The notes under the pieces were generated by a model. It did not search any database, was not told where the DNA came from, and worked only from the letters and a program-made list of their open reading frames with translations. A program made the translations under genes and the position numbers. From Ochrobactrum chromiisoli (GTDB taxonomy: Bacteria > Pseudomonadota > Alphaproteobacteria > Rhizobiales > Rhizobiaceae): a stretch of DNA of 64,000 nucleotides. The stretch lies in the NCBI RefSeq assembly GCF_026241335.1, contig NZ_JAPHAV010000002.1, positions 434,001 through 498,000 on the forward strand. The letters run 5' to 3'. Positions 58,138 through 64,000 of the stretch are shown one piece after another (position 1 is the first letter of the stretch; each line of letters opens with the position of its first letter).

Positions 58138-60459
58138 ATGTCGTCTGCGCCAAAGGCATGTCTTCACATGCGAGCTAATTGGCTCGGCCCTGTCGGTAGT
58201 TTAGATGCTGACCTAAGTAAGCATGCTCAAAACCTAGTTTATGCCCGAAACGGTACGGGGAAATCATTTCTTACTCGTGCACTCAGGTACCTTGACCTTC
58301 ACGGGGATGGCGAAGATATCCAAGACGCGCTGATTAATCTCCTTGCCGAAGAATCCACGAACGGAGATGGTTTTTTCGAGCTTTCGCGGGGCGGCATCAA
58401 TATCTGCAAACTCACATTGAGCTCAACTACATCGCGGGTCACTCCCGACGTCAGCGACCGCATTTTCCATGTCTTCTCCGATGATTTCGTTCACGCCGAA
58501 CTTCGACAATCAAATTTTGTCGTCAACGGCAATATCGAGAGCAAAATAAGCCTAGACCAGTCGATAATCAGCACCAAGGATGCAGAGGAGACTCTGGCGC
58601 GGGCGGAATCTCATTTGAAAGAAATAAGAGAACGGCTAGAACAGCGAACGCTACAGCTCAAAGACCAGCAACTCGCTTCGAAGGCTAGCGTAAATAAGCG
58701 CCTCAGAGAATACGGCGACATAGACTTGGCCACCCTTTTAACGACGCACACAACTTTACCAGAGCAGGCTGCGCGATCTTTCGGGGATGTTCTAAACGAT
58801 CTTGATAGACTCAAAAGCGTCCCCGCCGAACCTGACTATCCGGATGATATAAGCAAACCGCTTTTCGACCCCGCGTTTTTAAATGCCACCTCCGAAAATA
58901 TCGCTAAGATCACCTCTCCCTCGACAGTTGCCGACGAAATCAAATCCAAGATCGCCGCGAACCCTGAGTTTATCGAAACTGGAGTCGACATCATTCAGAA
59001 GGATGCGCACGATTGCTGCCCTTTCTGTGAACAATCCATCGTGCACCCGCCCGCCAAAGACCTAATCGCCTCGTACATAGCTTTCTATGCAGATGCAGAA
59101 GGTGGGCATAAAGCAGCACTTCGCAAAGATTGGACGTGGATTAAAGGCCTTAGAGATGCCCTTTCTCAATGTGAAAGGTCTGTAGCCAGAAACCTAATCA
59201 AATACGACCGGTTAAGGAAGTTGGTACCGTCACAAGCGAGCGTTTCAGTACCCAATCTTTCAACCCAAATCGAGGCTATAGACAAATATCTGGGTGAATT
59301 GGCTGATACCATTGAGCAGAAGGGAAGAAACCCAAGCAAGGAAGTCGTCCTTCCAACAGGTGATCCGCTTTCCTTATTCCAGACACTGCATACAATGATC
59401 GATGAGATCAATAAAACGTTCTCCGCACTGGCGATGGCGATCAAAGCTTCTGACACTGAACGGCGAAATCTTCATCGGGAAGCTTGCTCTGTTTTCGTTA
59501 TCGACTTTGTGCGATCAAACTGGACTTCATTCGAAGCTATTCGAGCACGAGAGGGTGATGTGCGACTAGCCTCGGAAGACCTCGCTTCGCTTAAGAAATC
59601 TCAACTTTCGGATAGCGCTCGCGACCGGGTCGCTGCGACATTCGAAGCCCTCGTGACTAGCTTCTTCGGTCATAAATATACTTTCGACAAAGCATCATTC
59701 ACTCTTCGGCGAGAAAATCGCGAGATGGCGCGAGGGCCAAGCAGAACCCTGAGTGACGGCGAAAAGACTGTGATCGCCTTCTGCTATTTTATCGCGTGTG
59801 TTCATAAGAAAGTAAAAGCGACCTCCGACTACGCAAAAATTTTTCTGGTGTTCGATGATCCGATTACATCCATGTCTTATGACTATGTCTTTGCTATTGC
59901 ACAGACGCTTAAGCACTTGAGCATTTCTTCGATAGGCGAAGTCTCGATCAATCCAGCGGATATAAAAAAAGGCCACCTGAGACCTGATCTTTTGGTCTTT
60001 ACCCATAGTAGCTATTTCTACAATATCTGCGTCACGAACCGAGTCATCAAAGATGAAGCCGCCTTTTTCCTGTATAAGACCGGGGCTTCTCACCAGTTGT
60101 CAAAGCTGAAGAAGTACGTCGCCCCCTTCGAAGAGCATCTGCGGGAGATAGTCAACGTACATCACGGAGCAGAACCTTCTCATACGACAGGGCACGCTAT
60201 ACGTTGCGTTTTGGAAGCCGTAGGTCGCTTCTGCCACCCTGATAAATGTGACAGTCTGTCAAACTACATAAGTTATCTCGCGGGAGAAGAAGGCTTCGAG
60301 ATCAAGAGCGTCCTCATCAATAATCTGTCTCATGGTACTTATTACGATGAGACTCCTAGTCCGGACGAACTGCGTGATGCGTGTGATGAAGCGGTCCGAA
60401 TCGTGGAAAAATATGCCAAAGGTCAGCTTGAGGTGGCCAGAGCCATGAGTGGAGCGTGA
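58138..60459 (+). CDS. ABC-type ATPase with zinc-hook-like motif, candidate RloC/PrrC-family anticodon nuclease
   Basis: 773 residues, cytoplasmic. Walker A N38-G-T-G-K-S43; a long helical/coiled-coil middle carrying C294-P-F-C297 (preceded by a further Cys293); signature S539-D-G-E-K543; Walker B ending D573-D574-P. The C-terminal region has R689-x3-E693 (HAIRCVLEAVGRF) and H732 (NNLSHG). PrrC and RloC nucleases share exactly an R-x3-E...H catalytic triad after an ABC ATPase, and RloC adds a Rad50-like zinc hook. AAA_13 proteins in general are the alternative. I use the ATG at 58138 behind GGGGGTGA; another in-frame ATG is at 58123. No hsd genes lie next to it within the window. Confidence 0.78.
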   Translation: MSSAPKACLHMRANWLGPVGSLDADLSKHAQNLVYARNGTGKSFLTRALRYLDLHGDGEDIQDALINLLAEESTNGDGFFELSRGGINICKLTLSSTTSRVTPDVSDRIFHVFSDDFVHAELRQSNFVVNGNIESKISLDQSIISTKDAEETLARAESHLKEIRERLEQRTLQLKDQQLASKASVNKRLREYGDIDLATLLTTHTTLPEQAARSFGDVLNDLDRLKSVPAEPDYPDDISKPLFDPAFLNATSENIAKITSPSTVADEIKSKIAANPEFIETGVDIIQKDAHDCCPFCEQSIVHPPAKDLIASYIAFYADAEGGHKAALRKDWTWIKGLRDALSQCERSVARNLIKYDRLRKLVPSQASVSVPNLSTQIEAIDKYLGELADTIEQKGRNPSKEVVLPTGDPLSLFQTLHTMIDEINKTFSALAMAIKASDTERRNLHREACSVFVIDFVRSNWTSFEAIRAREGDVRLASEDLASLKKSQLSDSARDRVAATFEALVTSFFGHKYTFDKASFTLRRENREMARGPSRTLSDGEKTVIAFCYFIACVHKKVKATSDYAKIFLVFDDPITSMSYDYVFAIAQTLKHLSISSIGEVSINPADIKKGHLRPDLLVFTHSSYFYNICVTNRVIKDEAAFFLYKTGASHQLSKLKKYVAPFEEHLREIVNVHHGAEPSHTTGHAIRCVLEAVGRFCHPDKCDSLSNYISYLAGEEGFEIKSVLINNLSHGTYYDETPSPDELRDACDEAVRIVEKYAKGQLEVARAMSGA

Positions 60460-60656
60460 AGATCCAACCAACGCCGACTGACGCGCGATGTCCCTAGAGT
60501 CTCTTTGGCCTTAAAGGCAGCTAGCGATTATCACAAACTAACAACTAGCGCATTCTGGCAGTTGAATTCCTTCCCGAGGGAACTGACGGCATCATGTGCG
60601 TCGCACATTTGTGACTGCTTTTTATTGGACCATAGTAGGATAATTCGTTGTTGTCA

Positions 60657-61532
60657 TCATTTTCCAATCTTGCGACCAACATGCGGCGCAAGCGATGCAA
60701 CCAAAAGCATTGAGCGACCAACAATCTGCGAACTCTGTGCAGCGACGGCTTCGTTCAACAGTCGGAGATTTCTATCGTTGATGTCGACAATGATCTCACG
60801 TTCATCCAACGGTCCGACCCCAATCATGACATCTGGCGCGACTGCAAGCCATAATTCCACACGCGGGTTACAGAGGTCGTTTGTTTCAGGCGGCGTCAGT
60901 TTTATCACCGGACGACTGCCCAAGATGAACGATTTCTTCGGGTTGGGTACGCGACAGACCGCGAGCCCTCGGCCTGCTATAGTCTCTAAAACATTCCTGC
61001 TGATTGATTTAAGTGATGAAACTCTAAGATTGCGATATAATTTTTCAAGATTTGATGGATCTAGCGTATCGCTGCGCTCTTTATTGGTTACCGGTCGGAC
61101 TTTCCTGTGGAACGTATCGATATGGGCTTCGACCGTCCCTTTATGCTGCTCCTCGGTGAGAAGCGATGCATAAAAATCAGGTACGCGTCGAAATTGCTGG
61201 TAGAGAAACAGATCCCAGTTCGCTCGTTCAGATACGGTTAGCTGTGGCGTCCTCCACATCCTTGCCGCAGCTAATATTTTATCGATAATTGGCGCGGTGG
61301 CGGATTCCAATCGGCTAAATTGAGTTTCCAACTCCGCATCCTTGCTGCCGTCCCCGTTTAAATGACTGTATAGGTGCCCTCGCAAAAACAGATTATCGGG
61401 TTTCCCATACCATACTTTTTGTTCCGTACGTCGATGGTCATATGCCCATAACCCGCCGTCGTCAGTAAGGAAGTGCTTTTGAAGCATCTTTGGTACAAAG
61501 TGATGTCGTTTCGGGGCCTGTTGCATGGACAT
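60657..61532 (-). CDS. DUF4238 family protein
   Basis: 291 residues, cytoplasmic. The N-terminal R-H-H-F-V-P-x-M-L-x-x-H-F is the DUF4238 fingerprint; QFRRVPDFYASLLTEEQ and LGSRPVIKLTPP fit further family blocks. DUF4238 proteins have no established function and occur scattered in accessory loci. It is convergent with the RloC-like gene (197-base gap) and divergent from the phosphatase. The 197-base gap contains a 7-bp palindrome ATGTGCG-T-CGCACAT (60594-60608). Confidence 0.8.
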   Translation of the reverse strand: MSMQQAPKRHHFVPKMLQKHFLTDDGGLWAYDHRRTEQKVWYGKPDNLFLRGHLYSHLNGDGSKDAELETQFSRLESATAPIIDKILAAARMWRTPQLTVSERANWDLFLYQQFRRVPDFYASLLTEEQHKGTVEAHIDTFHRKVRPVTNKERSDTLDPSNLEKLYRNLRVSSLKSISRNVLETIAGRGLAVCRVPNPKKSFILGSRPVIKLTPPETNDLCNPRVELWLAVAPDVMIGVGPLDEREIIVDINDRNLRLLNEAVAAQSSQIVGRSMLLVASLAPHVGRKIGK

Positions 61533-61884
61533 TTGTTATAATTGCCATCTCACTGAGCGCGTTCTTGGTCATTTTCCAGCTATGTCTTTTGTTTTTCCGG
61601 CAAGTCCCTCTCTGGTGCGATAAATTTCACCCATGATGCGAGCGAGCCTAATGCTCACAGAAAAATTCGCACCCTGTTTCACGTCTTTCTCCGCAATTCC
61701 TCAAAACAGTTATAGATCAACTACTTCGGATATCCCGGTGGTCAAGCTATCCCCCATTGAGCTCATACCGTCAAGAATCGCTGGCAACTCAGGAGCGATA
61801 CGCATGCTTCAATTGCGTCGAAGCCTTGACGTCTTGGTCTATCTCTCTCAATGCTCTCAATTGCGATTACTGAGTAGGCACAGG

Positions 61885-62604
61885 ATGCCTAGCATATTGG
61901 GGGCCATCTTGAAACTTACGTACGCCATCGGCGATGTACACGGTTGCGCCGATCTACTGCAGAAAATGCTATCAACGATCGAGGCAGATGCTGACGGAGA
62001 GCCGTATCGGGTCATCTTCCTGGGCGATATAATTGATCGCGGCTCCAATAGTCGCGCCGCCATGGAATTGGTCTGCCATACACTTGACACTCTCCCCGGC
62101 AGTTTTTTGATCCAGGGAAACCATGAAGAATTACTGCTCAGAGTTTTGGCGTGCGATGAAAACAGTGACCGCGTGCTGGAACATTGGAAGAAGCAGGGCG
62201 GCGACACTACATTTTGCTCGTACTCGTTCCTCGGTTATGAGAATTCCAGTTTAATCTTGGATGAATTCGAAGAGCTCTATCCACGCCATTTAAGAGCCCT
62301 AAAAGAATCCGTCAGCTATGTGATCGAAGGTCAATACCTTTTCGTTCACGCAGGCATTCGACCTGGGGTCACGATAGCGGAGCAGAAAGAAAAAGATCTT
62401 CGCTGGATCAGAGAAGGGTTTCTCGATTTTGAAGGCGACCACGGATACACAGTGGTTCACGGTCACACCATAACCGACAATTTCCAACCTGAGCGCCATC
62501 CCAACCGTATCAACCTCGACAGCGGCGCATACGTGTCTGGAAGGCTAAGTGCATTGAAAGTGATAAATGGCGAACGTGAAACGATGTTAACCGTTTCTCC
62601 GTAG
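61885..62604 (+). CDS. PPP-type metallophosphoesterase (Ser/Thr phosphatase, PrpA/lambda-like)
   Basis: 239 residues from the chosen ATG. All metal-binding blocks of the PPP phosphatases are present: GDVHG, GDIIDRG, GNHEELLLR, H in FVHAGIRPG and VHGHT. The open frame continues upstream to 61633, but the extra 84 residues show no conserved motif and the fold starts at LKLTYAIGDVHG; a TTG start at about 61909 is another option. Phage lambda and enterobacterial PrpA/B are the closest architecture. Target protein unknown. Confidence 0.85.
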   Translation: MPSILGAILKLTYAIGDVHGCADLLQKMLSTIEADADGEPYRVIFLGDIIDRGSNSRAAMELVCHTLDTLPGSFLIQGNHEELLLRVLACDENSDRVLEHWKKQGGDTTFCSYSFLGYENSSLILDEFEELYPRHLRALKESVSYVIEGQYLFVHAGIRPGVTIAEQKEKDLRWIREGFLDFEGDHGYTVVHGHTITDNFQPERHPNRINLDSGAYVSGRLSALKVINGERETMLTVSP

Positions 62605-62655
62605 CCTCAAAATATCGGTATATGGCGTTTGCTTGGAATTTCCCGGTAGCCAAGG

Positions 62656-63189
62656 CTATAAACAGCGCGGACCATCTGGCAACCCGAGACTACGGCTCTC
62701 TGGCTCTACCGGTGCATCTCTGGCTCTCAAGGCAGCATGTTCATCGAATTCAGCTCTAGTTGCCTGTGCGGGATCACACGGCCTTATCCCAAGACCCAAA
62801 TGCTCAAAAAGTGTCCCGACAGGAATGTCAGTTTGTCCGGAATGCTCCACACGGTACAGGTGATTTCCGACACAGTATCTTCCATAATGTCTGCCTAGTT
62901 CGCCCAGTTCGACCGTGCTCGTCTCAGTACAAGATAAACGTAAACCGTCCAACTCGGCTCTGGCAGGAGGCAATTTCATCGCCAAGTCGATGGCATCCGT
63001 CAATTCAAAATACCCAAAAACGGAATAAGCAAATTCAGTATCTAAGTCCAAAATCCGCAACCTAGAAACGCGATACATGCTGTCCCGATATTTCAGGCTA
63101 GAGAAATAAGCCTCTCCCTGCACAACCGGTATTTCGGCATCAAGAATTATCTGTGCATCTTCTCCAAAAATATCCCATTCCAGTTCCAT
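62656..63189 (-). CDS. Uncharacterised 177-residue protein in the accessory segment
   Basis: ATG at 63189 with GGAGGACACT, a strong ribosome site. The N-terminal ~130 residues look like a folded mixed domain (EWDIFGEDAQIILDAEIPV ... FAYSVFGYFELTDAIDLAM). The last 45 residues are Arg/Pro/Glu-rich (ATRAEFDEHAALRARDAPVEP) and look like readthrough from another frame or a degenerate end. No family recognised. Convergent with the phosphatase gene. Confidence 0.58.
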   Translation of the reverse strand: MELEWDIFGEDAQIILDAEIPVVQGEAYFSSLKYRDSMYRVSRLRILDLDTEFAYSVFGYFELTDAIDLAMKLPPARAELDGLRLSCTETSTVELGELGRHYGRYCVGNHLYRVEHSGQTDIPVGTLFEHLGLGIRPCDPAQATRAEFDEHAALRARDAPVEPESRSLGLPDGPRCL

Positions 63190-63422
63190 AGTGTCCTCCC
63201 TGAGTTAAACTCAGGCAATGATCGCTTGCTTTGTTGCAAGGGACACGGTTTTTGGGCGGATGGCAAAATAGGGAAGTTTATTCAATTACGCGTCCACTGA
63301 CACGTTCGGTCAACTTCCAGCCCCTTGATCACAGGAACAGATATCTAGAACCATTACGCCTTGAATTTTTGCAAGAATGAATTCAGAAACGCAAGAAGCT
63401 GGCATTTGTGGGGGTAGATTCT

Positions 63423-64000
63423 ATGGCAGATAAAATAATTCAAGTCGCATTACATGGTTTGCGGCGGAATGATTTAGGCAACTTCGAAATTAAAATCGGC
63501 AAGAAAAAGCTAAAGCTGTCCAAAACAGTAGTTCGCGTTGTGACCGAGATCCACGGGCTCTATGCGAGTAAATCAGCAAAAGCTCATGGGAAGTTTTCTG
63601 AGCCGATAGAGAACTATCCAGCACAAACGTTCATAAAAAATTTGAAAGACAATAACTATAATAACTTCTCTGAAATTACTAAGAAGCTAATGGACACATT
63701 GGCTTATCAAGCAAAGCTAAAGTCGGGTTCCACGGGCGGACACGTGCTCTTTGCTCATATTGAGAAAGATAAACAGGTCTACCTGTTGGTCGCAATTATC
63801 ACTGAGAAACTAGGTGCGGCACTTACAAATGATTTGGACATTGCCGATATCAAGCATCTGGATTTAAGCGGTTTCCGATTTGCGGGTCGTGTGAACATTA
63901 CCGCCTGGCTTGCAGGAGCCGACCGTTACATCGGTTTCTTGAAAGGAAAAGGCAACGTAGCGGAATATTTCAAGGAATTTCTGGGATGTGATACTGCCGT
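63423..64000 (+). CDS. NdpA/YejK-like nucleoid-associated protein, cut by the right edge
   Basis: 192 codons visible, frame still open at base 64000. Family blocks: TGGHVLFAHIEKDKQVYLL, IKHLDLSGFRFAGRVNITAW and YFKEFLGCD match the 37-kDa nucleoid-associated (NdpA/YejK) pattern. GGGGGT lies ahead of the ATG. The coding sequence is visibly more AT-rich than the core genes to the left. E. coli YejK is ~335 residues, so about 40 percent is missing. Function poorly known. Lies in the same segment as the RloC-like ATPase. Confidence 0.82.
   Translation, partial: MADKIIQVALHGLRRNDLGNFEIKIGKKKLKLSKTVVRVVTEIHGLYASKSAKAHGKFSEPIENYPAQTFIKNLKDNNYNNFSEITKKLMDTLAYQAKLKSGSTGGHVLFAHIEKDKQVYLLVAIITEKLGAALTNDLDIADIKHLDLSGFRFAGRVNITAWLAGADRYIGFLKGKGNVAEYFKEFLGCDTA

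Noticed and set aside
60505-61173. 222-codon plus-strand frame in the accessory segment
   Set aside because: Mostly antisense to the DUF4238 gene, Ser/Arg-rich and without motifs.
57567-64000. Possible prophage or integrative element
   Set aside because: No integrase, recombinase, structural phage gene, tRNA end or IS is visible; only the accessory-type gene content remains.
1-64000. CRISPR array or insertion sequence
   Set aside because: No regularly spaced repeats and no transposase frame were seen on either strand.

Overview
This is a chromosomal stretch of a Brucellaceae bacterium (Brucella/Ochrobactrum group, Alphaproteobacteria). The evidence is a PdhS-type polar histidine kinase, a class I lysyl-tRNA synthetase, an alphaproteobacterial tRNA-His without the extra G-1, a zwf-pgl-edd Entner-Doudoroff cluster, and many small Rhizobiales-type proteins. 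The genus is inferred from overall gene content; no marker here fixes the species. From base 1 to about 57.6 kb the window looks like ordinary core chromosome. From about 58.1 kb to the right edge it looks accessory.

Layout, 0-31 kb. Uronate catabolism comes first: an altronate dehydratase cut by the left edge, its FadR-type regulator, and a divergent tagaturonate-reductase-like enzyme. Pseudoazurin follows, then a BtuFCD-type corrinoid importer under a clear cobalamin riboswitch. Next are small proteins, tRNA-His, pdhS and an AsmA protein. The polyamine importer potFGHI and, 5 kb further on, a puuA/puuB-like pair suggest putrescine uptake followed by gamma-glutamylation. Between them lie an XRE/acyl-regulator gene divergent from isocitrate lyase (aceA) and a chromosomal class D beta-lactamase. 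A Tat-exported Hint-domain protein, a DUF3088 protein, a zinc alcohol dehydrogenase, and an Lrp regulator divergent from the azlCD branched-chain amino acid exporter follow.

Layout, 31-57.6 kb. Here are LysR, DUF1127, GntR and MFS genes, an SDR whose catalytic Tyr is replaced by Phe, and zwf-pgl-edd. Then come folD, proC, a tightly overlapped five-gene peptide/nickel-type ABC importer, DUF930 and TerB-like proteins and lysK. A LexA-like S24 regulator is translationally coupled to a degenerate nuclease-like membrane protein. A beta-oxidation operon (acyl-CoA dehydrogenase, fadA, fadB) reads leftward from a region carrying a perfect 10-bp inverted repeat.

Layout, 58-64 kb. The accessory segment holds a 773-residue ABC-type ATPase with a central CPFC zinc-hook-like motif and a C-terminal R-x3-E...H triad, which makes it a candidate RloC/PrrC-family anticodon nuclease. 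It is followed by a DUF4238 protein, a small PPP-type phosphatase, an unknown 177-residue protein and an NdpA/YejK-like nucleoid protein cut by the right edge. No integrase, transposase, CRISPR array or restriction-modification gene is visible. This segment is the best candidate for an undescribed (defence-type) system, and it is incomplete here.
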